Source of the DNA: Atrina japonica
Lineage: Eukaryota > Mollusca > Bivalvia > Pterioida > Pinnidae
NCBI GenBank assembly: GCA_030159075.1
Contig: BROG01000002.1
Coordinates: 4,309,501 to 4,373,500 of the forward strand
Length of the DNA: 64,000 bases
Direction: 5' to 3'
Made by a program: the position numbers and the translations under genes. Under the pieces are notes generated by a model, which saw only the letters and a program-made list of their open reading frames with translations, did no database searches and was not told the origin of the DNA. Shown piece by piece: positions 22,134 through 34,600 of the stretch. Position 1 is the stretch's first letter. Each line of letters opens with the position of its first letter.

Positions 22134-22870
22134 GACTAAATGACAATATTGAAGATTTAAGCAAATTATCATATAAGGGCAGTTATATCCCGATATCTTT
22201 ATGAACCTTAATCTGAATGCACGTGGCCTCAGTAATGTAGGCGAGCTTACTTTGTGTCATCTAAGCTTACACCTCAAGTGATACCCAAATCTTTATTTCA
22301 TTGATCCTAAAGATAAAACAACTTTATTGTCAAACAAAACGATGGGATAGTTTGATACTGTTAAATAGAATAAAATATTGAAAAGTAAACGATGTGAGTT
22401 TCAGTAATGGTTTCAGCAAACAAAAGTTTACTTCAAAACGGAATACAAACAAATCGGAAAAACACAGGTGCGGTATTGATAATTGAAGTGTGGTAAAACA
22501 ATAAAATATATATTTGATTAAAGTCATGAGAAAGGTTCCCATGCTATTAGAATTTCTGTAAATCTTGTACTGGTGTGTGGACACGGTGTGATAATTCGTG
22601 TTCCTGAAGTAGGTGTTAATGTACAAACGGTTATATACCATCCATTGATACCACAAACATGTGTGTTCCTGTTTCCGGAAAGCAAATTAATACCGTGACT
22701 GGTCATCAGGATGGCTGTAATTAAAATATACAATACAGTAACTGACTATATCAGTATAAACAAAGCAACCGACATTTACCTACATTGACCAAACCATCAC
22801 TCATAGTACTTAGAACTAAAGCAGGCATGTTTCGGAGTTTGAGAATATTGGCAAGGTGTCAGAATTTAAG

Positions 22871-23160
22871 TTGTTGTTGTTGTTGTTGTTGTATTGTTGT
22901 TTAACGTCCCACTCAATAATTTTTCACTTATATGGAGACGTCACCAAATGCCGGACAAGGGCTTTAAAGTTTGGCCTATGCTCGGCACTTACGACCATTG
23001 AGCAGTGAGGGTTCTTTAACTTGCAGACACCTACTATGACACGGGACCACGGTTTTTACTGTCTCATTCGAAGGACAGGAAAAGCCAGTGTCCTCCACCG
23101 AGGCTCGAACCCGCGACCCTCCGGTTACGAATCGAGCACTATAACGCGGAGCCATGATGA
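22871..23160 (-). mobile_element. SINE family 1 (tRNA-derived), diverged head
   Basis: The tail side starts with (TTG)n and tattgttgtttaacgtccca, the body has gagacgtcaccaaatgccgg and gcactta, and the head reads ctcgaacccgcgaccctccg. On the - strand the head gives the B box gggttcgagcc. No clear target-site duplication was found. Confidence 0.85.
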
Positions 23161-24057
23161 CTCTCTCAGACTTTTAAGAATACAATGGTTTTTCAACATG
23201 TGTGTAATTGCAAGAGAAAGTCATAGGTTCAGCTAAAATATTCAATAAGGTTTTGTGTCCGGCTAAGCTTGTTAGATTTAGACCAAAAATGCAAATGAAA
23301 AGGTATTATCACAACTTCAGCTGGTGATACTTTTATATTGGCTTTGTGAAAAACTTTTCAAGTTAAATAACAGAAACACTGACGCATTTGAAAAATCGTA
23401 TTGTCAAAATTCCATGCAAAAATAACATATTTTTAAAGTATATTCTACATATTGCATTAACCGCGGCTTGTTTAACTCAGCATTTGTTTAATTAGAAAAT
23501 GGATGTTTGTATAACAATGTTATATTTCGATTACAACGGGTTTTTTTCATCACCTATAGATCTACTTTCATCACGATACAGTATCGGTGGGAAAACTGCA
23601 AGAAGTACAATATTCCCAACTACCCCTCATGTTTCTTAGTCAAAACATTATCCCGGATACATTTACATGCGTAGACTCTGAATATCGACTAACAAATAAA
23701 ACTTTTTTATCAACAATTAATTATATATCTTAATTCAATTTTTGTCCTTTTATAACAAAACTTTGGGCTCTTTTTAAACATTTTTGTAAACATTTTGTCT
23801 GCAATACGAAATTTCTTTTACTCCCATGGTTAACCACAGCCCTGACCAACTTATTGTTTATTCGCGTATCCATGAATGTCCTTTAAAATACATAAACATT
23901 TATCGACCGTGTTTACTGACATATGTGTCCATTACTTAGAGTATGAGTAGAAACAAAGCAAACATACATGTCACTTATTTGCTATAAACAGAACAATTGG
24001 TATCTACACAATGGACTGATGCGCGAACGCAGACACATACATACACACAAATAAAGC

Positions 24058-24212
24058 ATACATGCATACATACATACATACATACATACATACATACATA
24101 CATACATACATACATACATACATACATACATACATACATACATCCATACATACATACATGCATGCATCCATCCATCCATCCATACATCCATCCATCCATA
24201 CATACATACATA
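24058..24212. repeat. (CATA)n microsatellite with CATC variants
   Basis: About 150 bp of CATA repeats with CATG and CATC variants toward the right. All open frames here, on both strands, are low-complexity shadows. Confidence 0.95.
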
Positions 24213-24499
24213 TATCGGCAAGTCTCGTAAAATTACATGATGAAATAATTATTGCGTGTGCTATTTACCACATATAATTGAATACGAGTGTGAGAGCTTA
24301 TTTCTCGCGAAGCAGGGGTAAATTTAAAAGCATACGTAAATTTCCGTTACACACTGTAAGTGCATCGGAGTGTTATATATTATGCGTAGTCATATGTTCG
24401 TTTTTCATGCTCAGGCGAATAAGTTGTCCGATTGTCTGTATATCCATTAAAAGTAGTCAAAAACCAAAGTATAAATATCCATTAAAAGTAGTCAAAAAC

Positions 24500-24655
24500 C
24501 AAAGTATAAATCTTCAGGACGTCCAGGATGCAAATCTGAAGAATATTGGACAAAAACTGACCTCTGGAAATCCAGAGGTGGGATCAGGTGTCATAGAAAA
24601 GTAAGCATCTCCTGTTGACCGGTAACACCGCCGTGAGTCAAAAGTCAAATCCAAA
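24500..24655 (-). mobile_element. 3' fragment of retroelement family R
   Basis: Contains gaggtgggatcaggtgtcat and cctgttgaccggtaacacc. Its extreme 3' end is replaced by a two-copy tandem repeat of ccattaaaagtagtcaaaaa at about 24446-24500. Confidence 0.7.
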
Positions 24656-25276
24656 TTAGATCTTATAAGTGAGGGAAAATGGAATTGAAAAAAAATTATA
24701 AATTTGAGTTTTAATCGTATATATAACTCAAAACGGGAATAGAGAAACCGAAAAATGCTAACGAAATAATGTGGTCTTTTCATCAGTCAAGCTCTAATCA
24801 TATTTATAAACAAAAGGTAAATAATGGCACACAAATGAGAAACGAAGTATGAGTTTGAAAAATGGTTTTAGACATACATAAAATATAAGTACCAGTAAAC
24901 TGTTCATGCAAAAACCGGAATGATCCGTGTTGTTGTTTAACTTATTGGTACTTAAAACCAGGGCCTGAGACCATAAACAAGGAAAATTCTGAGACAAATT
25001 TTATTCTCAAAAGTTAAGAATTTACTCATCTGAGTGAAATGTGAAAACTCACGGACCATAAAGCGACTTTAGATTTTTCTCAACTGAGGTAAGATTGTCA
25101 AGGGCAGTGTAAATCTCGTACATGACATATGTTCCAATTTATGTCCTAATACACTTACCTTCGATGTTTGAACATTATTCTTAATTTAATCTATGATTAA
25201 TTATTTAATGACCAAGCAAGAGGAAAAACGCGTTAACAATCAAGTAGGCAGCACGTTTTGTGTCATAAATAGTAAA

Positions 25277-25281
<5 letters not shown>

Positions 25282-25342
<61 letters not shown>

Positions 25343-25349
25343 ATATATA

Positions 25350-25381
<32 letters not shown>
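25282..25381. repeat. (TA)n followed by (AAT)n
   Basis: About 85 bp of TA with one CT interruption, passing into a short AAT run. Confidence 0.95.
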
Positions 25382-26322
25382 TTATACATATAATATGTAT
25401 TATATATTTAATAAATGAAATTCAAGATACATTTAGATTAGTATACATTAGATAAGATAAATGACTCGGAATATACACTGGGGCACATATACCGGACAAA
25501 ATTTCCACTGCCCCTATTGTTTATGTAAACAAACGTCGTGTGGCCAAAACAAGCCAACAGAAAAAGAAGTGTTGGCCTCCTAATCCTATTTCGCTCAAAT
25601 AACACGTTGTTTTTGAAAGCCAAAGGATTAACCTTGTCCCAAAATACTCTAAGGCGACAATGCCAATGGCATTTGCGTTTATTTATCCCGAGGCGAACAT
25701 AGAGGGCAACCATTTTCGCTGTTAAGAATTTTTTTAAGTCAGCTACATGCCGTATTTAAGTATTTTACCACTTGAGAAAGAAATTTGTCTAAGAATTTCT
25801 TTATGGTCCACAACTTTACCTAACTTAAGAAAATTCTCAAGATTTGAGTAAAATCTTGAAGTTGAGTAAAAAAAATTGTCTTAGAATAGTTTACGGTAGT
25901 GGGTCCAGATCGGTCTAGCATTATTGACTAATGCTCTATTTCAAAAGACCAAACCACTAAAAGATACGAACAACATTTATTTACGGGCACGAATGTGGTT
26001 CTACTGTATATTTTCATATTTTTCATCTATGCGTTCAAACCTAAAATATGTCTATGAATGAAACACTGATTTTACAGGTGGACATTTGTCAATATATATC
26101 TGACCACTTAATGCTTTGTGATTTGACAATTTGAGTCAGTCCAAACACCTGTATAAACTGTAATGTACGTAAATCGGATCAAACTGCATTACATTACACA
26201 CAAAACTTACACTTAATCTACATTTAATGTGTACAGAAACTTTAAAATAAAAATAACTGATTCCACTCATTTAAACATTCATTCTAATGCAAAAAGGTAA
26301 AAATCGTAAAATGTAATAATAG

Positions 26323-26339
26323 TATATATATATATATAT

Positions 26340-26389
<50 letters not shown>

Positions 26390-26663
26390 TAGACCAATAT
26401 AAAAATAATTAAATTTGTATATAAATCTAATATTGGTCTTTTCATGGAACTCCACTCTGGATTTACAGATAACAATTCATGAGAAATAATAATTTATCAA
26501 TCTTCAATTGTAACAATGGTTTTTTTTTTCTAAACACATACATTAGTCGTACTAAGTATTTCAAATCATACAAAGATAGAAGTGATTAAACTTTGATAGA
26601 AGTGATGATGAAAATGAAACTATGAAAATAATTATTATAATGATATATATATATATATATATA
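26323..26663. repeat. microsatellite-bounded block, inverted partner of 33480-33813
   Basis: The order is (TA)n, (TAGA)n, a hairpin-like segment opening agaccaatataaaaataat and closing aatattggtct, about 230 bp of single-copy-looking DNA, then (TA)n at 26643-26663. The same order, reverse-complemented and with very few differences, is found at 33480-33813. Confidence 0.85.
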
Positions 26664-27906
26664 ACATATTCTTTTGTGGATGAACAAACATAATAACAAA
26701 AATAATTCTGTTATCGATATTCCAAGTTGTAGAAATCTATTTACAAAAACTAAATACGTTCTCCTATTGATTTAATCGTGTCCAGACGCGTTCTAATTTA
26801 AGATTCATAGTTTGACCGCTTATAAATCTACTTCAAGCTTAATATATGGCAATAGGTTTTCAATTACTGCGATACAGGTGTCAAGAGATCCGCTTGGGTA
26901 CACAATATACCCCACTACTGATAATTTCAAGTGTCACAATTTCCCAATGAGTGAAATAAGCGCACGTTATCTAGGTACCACTTAAAGATATCCATGGTAA
27001 ATGCTACATATTCAAACTTACTATAGGTTTGCAGGGAGATGTAATATATAATTGTCATTAGTGCTTGATAATAAGATAACGTACGAACGAAAGAATTTCC
27101 GTATGATTGTCTTAATTTCTTTCATTGCATTCTGATAAAATTGCAACCTGACAGGGACGAACAAAAAAAAATTCAAGTTGGATATAATTGTAACAAGACA
27201 AAAATAATTTCTGAAAAACGGAAAAGTTCATTATACATACAATATCTATTCAATTATATTAATTCATTATTTCATCCATTCATCTATTTATTATTTTGTC
27301 TTATTATTTGAATTTATTCCTTTTTTACTTTTGAATTACGTAAATGGATATAAAAATTGCTGGAATTTCAAATTTACGATATATTGAAAGCAATAGTTTT
27401 CCAGAAAACCGTTTGTCATTCCAATGGGAAATAACTTTGCTTTATTAGCTGAACATGGGAAGCAGATGACATTCAGCTGTTACAAAATCAGAAAAAGCTA
27501 CTGGTAGATATTTATTCAATATTTAGAAAAGGGCTTTGACTACTAATAATGATAATTTTCATACTTATGTGAACACAACACATTCTTTCCAACTCAAAAT
27601 TAAAGATATCACAGACTTTAAGTACATGCTGCATATATGAATATTATAAATATTCGGGTTTTCTATCGTTAATCTTGTACATTTTTTGTATCCTTGATAT
27701 GGTGTTTATGATATGCAAGTTCATGGTCAAAGTGGGATCATTTCATCCACAGGGAGAAAACTCCTGGTGATGGAAATCAATTTGTCATAATGTTTACGTC
27801 AATATAATCACATGTATCTTGTTTACAATCACTATGTTTTCGCTAAATTAAATGTTATTTGTAATGATTGTAATTTTTTATACCAGTATAGTGACAAGAA
27901 CGTACT
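26664..27906. other. gene-free AT-rich stretch
   Basis: No exon, tRNA-like head or inverted ends were seen. It ends at the start of the 49-bp minisatellite. Confidence 0.5.
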
Positions 27907-28430
27907 GTAGTTGTTGAGTTGTCTTTACCGATTGTAACCAGGAGTTATCTCCCCTGTAACCGTTGAGTTGTCTATACCGATTGTAACCAGGAGTTATCTC
28001 CCCTGTAACCGTTGAGTTGTCTATACCGATTGTAATCAGGAGTTGTCTCCCCTGTAACCGTTGAGTTGTCTATACCGATCGTAAGCAGGAGTTATTTCCC
28101 ACGTAACCGTTGAGTTGTCTATACCGATGGTAAGCAGGAGTCATCCCGCCTGTAACCGTTGAGTTATCTATACCGATTGTAACCAGGAGTTATCTCCCCT
28201 CTTATCGTTGAGTTCTCTATACCGATTGTAACCATGATTTATCTCTCCTGTAATCGTTGAATTGTTTATACCGATTGTAACTAGGATTTATCTCCCCTGT
28301 AGTTGATGATTATCTACACCGATTGTAACAGAAGTTATCTCCCCTGTAGTTAGTGAGTTGTCAATACCGATTGTGATCAAGAGTTATCCCCCTTTTAACA
28401 GTTGAGTTATCAATACCGATTATTATACCT
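27907..28430. repeat. 49-bp minisatellite, array 1
   Basis: About ten diverged units. The unit can be read as gttgagttgtctataccgat, then tgtaaccaggagttatctcc, then cctgtaacc. Units differ by scattered substitutions and small deletions. Confidence 0.9.
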
Positions 28431-28756
28431 CATGTTTGTTAAATCATTCATGATTGGATTAAAAGCAGTCACATGACAAAAGATATATATCACTGAAACT
28501 CCACATCCGATGGAAATAACCCAAAGGTAGTCATGTGACCGTGGTATAATACCTTCGCTGCCAATGGCAACGGGAGATAATACCAAGGAAATAACCCCTT
28601 GCCGGCATTCATGACTAATAAATAACACTGGGTTCTAATCAGTTTTAACACCAAAGGAAACAGTCAGCCACATAACATTTTATTCGCCCTAACGAAAAAC
28701 ACCCTTCTCAGGAATACAATTCGGGATGTATCCCTCCATAGAGGGCCATAATTGTA
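28431..28756. other. single-copy spacer between the two minisatellite arrays
   Basis: About 325 bp with no unit of the minisatellite. It holds a small inverted pair, gtcacatgac and gtcatgtgac, about 60 bp apart, but no other structure and no exon. Confidence 0.6.
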
Positions 28757-29181
28757 CATTGTAACCAGGATTTATCTCCCCTGTAACCGTTGAGTTATCT
28801 ATACCGATTGTAACCAGGATTTATCTCCCCTGTGGTTGGTGATTTGTCTATACCGATTGTAAGCAGGAGTTATCTCCCTTATAACCGTTGAGTTATCTAT
28901 ACCGATTGTAAGCAGGATTTATCTCCCCTGTAACCGTTGAGTTGTCTATACCGATTGTAACCAGGATTTATCTCCCCTGTGGTTGGTGATTTGTCTATAC
29001 CGATTGTAAGCAGGAGTTATCTCCCTTGTAACCGTTGAGTTATCTATACCGATTGTAACTAGGATTTATCTGTAGTTGGTGAGGTGGCTATATCGATTGT
29101 AACCAGGAGTTATCCCCTTTGTAGTTGTTGAGTTGTCTATACCGATTGTAACCAGGAGTTATCTCCCCTGTAGCTTTTGAG

Positions 29182-29225
<44 letters not shown>

Positions 29226-29250
29226 GAGTTGTCTATACCAGGATTGTGAC
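28757..29250. repeat. 49-bp minisatellite, array 2, with higher-order repeat and a (GTT)n expansion
   Basis: The same unit as array 1. The variant unit starting tgtggttggtgatttgtc occurs at 28831 and again at 28979, that is 148 bp or three units apart, showing a three-unit higher-order repeat. In the last units the phrase ttgagttgt is expanded to a (GTT)n run at about 29183-29226. Confidence 0.9.
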
Positions 29251-29259
29251 AAGAGTTTT

Positions 29260-29398
29260 ATTTGGATTTGACTGTTGACTTCCGGCAGTATTTGACCGGT
29301 CGACAAGGGATGCTTAATTCTCCACGACACCTGATCCAACCCTTGGAGCTTCCGGAGGTCCGTGTTTGTCCAAAGTTCGCCATAGATGTATACTGTCC
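29260..29398 (+). mobile_element. fragment of retroelement family R abutting the minisatellite
   Basis: Reads tttggatttgactgttgact, gaccggtcgacaagggatgc and ggaggtccgtgtttgtcc. The usual 3' terminus is missing. It follows the last minisatellite unit within about ten bases. Confidence 0.7.
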
Positions 29399-30099
29399 TA
29401 TGAACTCCCTTACGGTTAATATTTTTGTACTTTTTAATTGATCCAGTTGATTTACAATATCACTATTATATCATGTACAATTTTAATATCACTTACATTC
29501 AATGGTATATTCAGGTTAAAATAATTTCTATGACAGGACTTATTTGAGAATTATTACACTCTTGATGAAAATGTTGGCAATTCATTACTTTTACTAGATA
29601 TGCATTTTATCTACTTTTGCTACCCATTGAAATGAATTAGACAAGCTGAGACTGAAATCAAAATATAGCTCATTCATAGCTGACAAATCTTAACATTTCC
29701 ACATTGTAAGATTTAGAATCTACAGTTAATTGAGTCTTAATAAAACAAAAAGCTGGGCTTGGTTTCAATAAACACAACAGCCAAATAGATTTTAGTGAAA
29801 GCCACAGTTACCTAATTGTTTTAGTTCTTAAAAGAAAAGTTCTATGTTTCCAGACACTGATGATGCCATTTGAAAATGTTTCAATTTTGACTACAATTTC
29901 TCTGTCTGCAACAACTGTTTTAAAACAATATTATAGAAATATTTCATATCACCCATAATATGTGCTTGACATACATTATGATAATAATGTTTGTTTTTAG
30001 AAACATCCCATTTTTCATTACTATTTTATTTAATGTGGATTTTTTTTAGACTTTTCTTCTACTAAACTTTAATTTCGGAATTGTTTATATTTTCAATTC

Positions 30100-30360
30100 A
30101 TTTGGGTCATTGCCGTTGCTTGATGGACTTGTTTGATATTGCGAGGGTATACATAAACCCAGTACCTGATATTTCGGAAGCAGCTGATTATCTATACTGC
30201 AGTGATCTTTATTTTTCGTTTGGGTAGTAAAGTTGTTTTAAAATAACTAAGATCGTCGTCTTTCTACAGTAATTAGTCTTAGTTGAGGCTTTATCACTTT
30301 TTGTTTAGATTTTTCGCCTTTACTCCATATTTAAAATATTTCATGCGTTTAAAATTCAAG
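30100..30360 (+). repeat. family Q interspersed repeat, 5' and middle part
   Basis: Contains gcgagggtatacataaaccc, agtacctgatatttcggaag and a diverged cttagttgaggctttatcac. It lacks the ctcaactgatgaag block. Confidence 0.65.
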
Positions 30361-30537
30361 TTCGGCTCTCTTAAAAGTTTAATGTCAGAAACAGAATCAC
30401 CAGCATTTATCTCGATATATTTTACAAACTTATAAATTTGTTTTCATGGTTTTATTTTCATCAATGCATTTTCGTTTGCTTGTTGTTGTTGTTCTTATTG
30501 TTGTTTTATTTTGATATTCTTGTTTGTTATTGTTGCA

Positions 30538-30538
<1 letters not shown>

Positions 30539-30571
<33 letters not shown>
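30539..30571. repeat. (GTT)n microsatellite
   Basis: About eleven GTT units within a wider GTT-rich stretch from 30479. Confidence 0.95.
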
Positions 30572-31473
30572 TAGTAGATAACTTTCAACCGTATTAAGAA
30601 GTCTTAGCAGCATATTTTTGTTTGTTTTATGTTGTTGTATATTTTTATTACAGTAGACAGTTTTTAACCGTATTAATAATTTTGAACTGCATGACAACTC
30701 AAACACTTTATATACGTGGTCAACAGGTAAAAGTCAAAAGTATCTTACATATTTTGAGCCTGACAGGATATAAAACCGGTTTTCATTGACCGCCCGAAAA
30801 CTGTAACTATTAGAACTTGTACACGCCTGATTTTAGATAGAGGAAGACTATTTCTATAAAAAAGTATCGTATATGTCTTGGATTTACATCTGGAACATTT
30901 CGTGAGTGAAATGATTCCATTATTTAACCTTTTTGTAGAATAAAGAATGATGAATGTCAACGAATGGATGACAATGTCACAATTGTAATATCGGCTTTGA
31001 TTGGTAGAGATTGCATATTCGTGAAAAAGATAGTTTACAATACTCGAAGATATAATGATTTTGATTTTTGTAAGCCATATTGAGTCGTAAATGAAATCGA
31101 CTCTTTTTTAAAAAAAATATGTATCAGGAGTACTCGTTTTATCGTCCCGAATACCTTTCGTGAATGAAGGTACCTAAGGACAAAAATTACTGTATCTGCT
31201 TGGAAAAAGGCTAAAACATTTGTCCCATGAGCCACCAACACTTTTTTTACTTACACGAAAATATAACCCGCTATGGTTGATGTGCCACAATTCTGTACTT
31301 ATTTGCACTGGACTGATACCAGTGTAGTGAAAAGTCTTTAACTTGCTATGCTTGCTGTGTCATGCATATGTGACCCGTTTTAATTTTCTTCTTGAAGTAG
31401 AAATTTTCACTTCTTATTTGATTCGGGACGTCTTCGAGACTTAACCTGTCGATTGCTAGTCGAACCTACTTGG

Positions 31474-31730
31474 GGCCTCCATGACTGAGTGGTTAGAGCA
31501 TCGCGCTTTGAATCATGAAGTATCTCACTTCCGGTCAGCACACGTTCGAGTCCCGCTGGAACTTAAGTTGATTTTTGTGAAAATGTTTGTCAGTTTACTT
31601 GCTAAGGCTGGTGGTTTCTTCCCGGGTACATTGTAACCGGATTTTCTCTTTCACCATTAACAACTGGCCGCCATCATATAACTAAATTTTTTCAGTGTGC
31701 GGCAAAACACTTCAGAATTCAACATTTATT
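31474..31730 (+). mobile_element. SINE family 2, best-preserved copy
   Basis: Head ggcctccatgactgagtggt and tagagcatcgcgctttgaat give an A-box-like region. The B box is acgttcgagtcccgctgg. The body contains gtcagtttacttgctaagg and actggccgccatcatataac, and the tail is agtgtgcggcaaaacacttc. This copy is the best reference for the family in this window. Confidence 0.9.
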
Positions 31731-32374
31731 TGAACGTACTGCAACTTGTCCACTGCAAGTGATAATTAAAAATGTTGCATACAAAATCAGGTAAAAGACA
31801 TTTCCAAAAAAAAAAAAGACTTTCAACCTTAAAGTTATAACATTTGAATAAATCAAATACGGGGTCATTGCTAGGTTTTAGGCAAGATAAATCGTTACCG
31901 TTACATTCTCTTTTGAACTACGGGCCATTAACATTTTATATTATAACCAGAAAAACATTTCAAGTGTGCTACATACAAACACCCATAAACCTGATTACGT
32001 CAAGGTAGAAATTATACGGTGCTCCTCAGTTGTTAAAAATGACCTGCTTGTATATGCTGATAACAATATATCAATTATATTCTGATCAGATTCATTGTTG
32101 GACCGAGTTTTAAATATTGCCCGGCAATGGATTAGTTATTTACGGATGACCTAAGTGACCTAAAACTATTATGAACAGAAATGTAGACGCCAGACATAGA
32201 TCTCCAGACATTGTCACTTTCAGCAAAACCGGGATTTTTCACGCGCGTAAATCAAAGAATGCTAACATTTTGTGCTAAATCTAGTTTTAACTATATTAAA
32301 ACTAAAACAATACACACCACGACAGATCACGTGCTACAAATTTAACTTTCCTTTTGAAGGATTAATAACTGATG

Positions 32375-32440
32375 CCCAGGATGTTCGTTTCTGTCAATAA
32401 GGCTTCATCAGTTGAGCACGAATTTAAAAGACATGTAATT
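32375..32440 (-). repeat. family Q fragment
   Basis: Only the block ttcgtttctgtcaataaggc and ttcatcagttgagcacg is present. Confidence 0.6.
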
Positions 32441-32639
32441 CAAAATTATTTGAAATAAAAATTTATATGCATATTCATTTTTAAAGTTATGTACAACTGA
32501 TCCTCTGTTTCATGTACTATTGTTCAACGTAAGTTATTTATATTTATATAACATAATACCCATGTGTAATGTAATTGTAACCATTCTACATATATCTATT
32601 TTTACTGTTCTTCGAAAGATGACTGAAAAGAGTACATGC

Positions 32640-32745
32640 TCAAATTTAGTTTCTTATACCCGTATGTCAAAATATAGTTTCCTATACCCGTATTCCCCGT
32701 AAGTCAAAATTTAGTTTCCTATACCCATATTCCCCGTAAGTCACA
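32640..32745. repeat. short three-copy tandem repeat
   Basis: The phrase tttagtttcctataccc recurs three times with gtattccccgtaagtcaaaa as the longer spacer. The first copy lacks the spacer. Confidence 0.75.
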
Positions 32746-32944
32746 GATATTATCAATTTTATGTAAATTATGAGAAAAATTGGAGAAAAATAGCCATTAG
32801 AAGTTGTGTATGATTCTATAATTATCAAATTAATGTTGAACGGTAGCATTCTCGTAAAATAAGTGCTAGGTCAATGACTGATATGATTAGAAATCCCAAA
32901 TTAATAGGTATGTAATTATATTCCCCACCCATCAAATACCAAAA

Positions 32945-33360
32945 CATATTATCAATATGATCGTTTCTGTCAGTAAGACTACATCCGTTGAGCTCGACTT
33001 TGACATAAATGTTTATTTCCGATAGAAAACTGGTATCATACAGGGCCAAATAATAAGTACCGACAGTAAAATGGATATTTTAGGTTTGAGAAGTTTAGAA
33101 TTTAAGAACTACTTTAGAATAAAATTATTAGCGGTTATGTATACCATCAGGGACTCAAATGGTCCACAAGAAGTGACAACATCCCAGTGGTTGTAAATAT
33201 TGTTAACAATACCAAAGTTATAGTTTTACAAAATAGACCAAAACATATGCTCAAGACGATAGTTTCTATCCAATCAGACTTTATTAGTTCAGCTAGAATT
33301 TGATGTAAATATATATTTTTAAAAAGTGACATTATACAATGCCAAAAAATAAATTTAAAT
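32945..33360 (-). repeat. family Q repeat, one unit plus a partial second in tandem
   Basis: From 32945 the order is gatcgtttctgtcagtaaga, the middle part, gtgacaacatcccagtggtt and aataccaaagttatagtttt. It then starts again with gctcaagacgatagtttcta at 33251. The head-to-tail arrangement shows the family can occur in tandem. Confidence 0.7.
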
Positions 33361-33397
33361 GTGTTGCGAAATAAATCTACATAAGAATATGTTAAGA

Positions 33398-33400
<3 letters not shown>

Positions 33401-33453
<53 letters not shown>

Positions 33454-33500
33454 AAAATATATATATATATATTATATATATATATATATAATATATATAT
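33401..33500. repeat. (TA)n microsatellite
   Basis: About 100 bp of TA with several short interruptions. Confidence 0.95.
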
Positions 33501-33763
33501 CATTATAATAATTATTTTCATAGTTTCATTTTCATCATCACTTCTATCAAAGTTTAATCACTTCTATCTTTGTTTGATTTGAAATACTTAGTATGAAAAA
33601 AAAAACATTGTTACAATTGATGATTGATAAATTATTATTTCTCACGAAATGTTATCTGTAAATCCAGAGTGGAGTCCATGAAAAGACCAATATTAGATTT
33701 ATATACAAATTTAATTATTTTTATATTGGTCTATATTATCTATCTATCTATCTACCTATCTAC

Positions 33764-33813
<50 letters not shown>
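33480..33813. repeat. inverted copy of the 26323-26663 block
   Basis: Starts in (TA)n, continues cattataataattattttca, includes caaatttaattatttttata and ends in (TATC)n at 33738-33813. Compared with 26341-26663 in reverse complement, the middle differs by only a handful of bases. Confidence 0.85.
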
Positions 33814-33815
<2 letters not shown>

Positions 33816-34204
33816 TTATATCGTCTAATGACTCGATATTCTCCTGCTCTCCTTAATAAGTGTTAGAGATTTACAATTCATTAAATAAATGCTTGTATTC
33901 GCTTCTAAATAACATTGATTGATCTCTATTACCATCTAAGTAGTTATTGTACGATTCACATAAGATGGCGGGGCGGAGTAACCTTTTGAATATCATATGA
34001 ATGATTCTTTTCACTTTTCGGTTATGACATGCTGCACGAGAAAAACGTTTTACTCCTCGCTGGATACTATCGTATGTATGGTGACAAGTAGGAACAATTG
34101 CTCTCTTGTCAGTTTAATTTTCATTTAATGCGTAATTACCTAAATTTTAAACTCGCCGAGGTCAGGAAAAGGTTCACAAGACTCCACTCTGCCTGGTTAT
34201 ATGG

Positions 34205-34600
34205 ATTTTAACTTTGGTATTATGTTTATATTATTTATAACCACTAGGTCGTTGCCACTGCTGGTGGACCGTTTGAGTCCCCGAGGGTATACATAAACCT
34301 AGTATCTGGTGTTTCGGTACCAGTTATTCATCTTATACTAAAGTACTATTTGGCACAGTTAACACCATTTAAATTCGAAAATCTTCTAAAGCTAAGATAG
34401 TCATTTTTTTACAGTAGTTACTCTTAGACGGATTTCGGCTATACTTTTTGAATTATTATTTGGCCTTGTATGACACCACTTTATCTTTAGAAAATACACA
34501 TACTTTTCAAATTGGAGCTCAACTGATGAGGTCTAATTGACAGAAACGATATCGTCTTGAGCATTATAACTTTGGTATTATGTTTATATTATTTTACTAT
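34205..34600 (+). repeat. family Q repeat, full-length unit
   Basis: Reads ttaactttggtattatgttt, cactaggtcgttgccactgc, gagggtatacataaacctag, tcttagacggatttcggct, ttggagctcaactgatgagg and ends with a second ataactttggtattatgttt. The two ends are therefore the same direct phrase. No open frame runs through it. Confidence 0.8.

Noticed and set aside
23975..24277. Several overlapping frames on both strands at 24.0-24.3 kb
   Set aside because: All are translations of the (CATA)n microsatellite. The same holds for 61232-61694, and for the (TA)n frames at 25193, 33147, 43029 and 50115.
25438..25713. 91-codon - strand frame in GC-richer sequence
   Set aside because: No motif is recognised, and it lies between inverted repeat segments, so it is probably repeat DNA.
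27907..29250. CRISPR-like regular repeats
   Set aside because: The units are contiguous 49-bp tandem repeats with no variable spacers, and the setting is an animal genome. It is a minisatellite.
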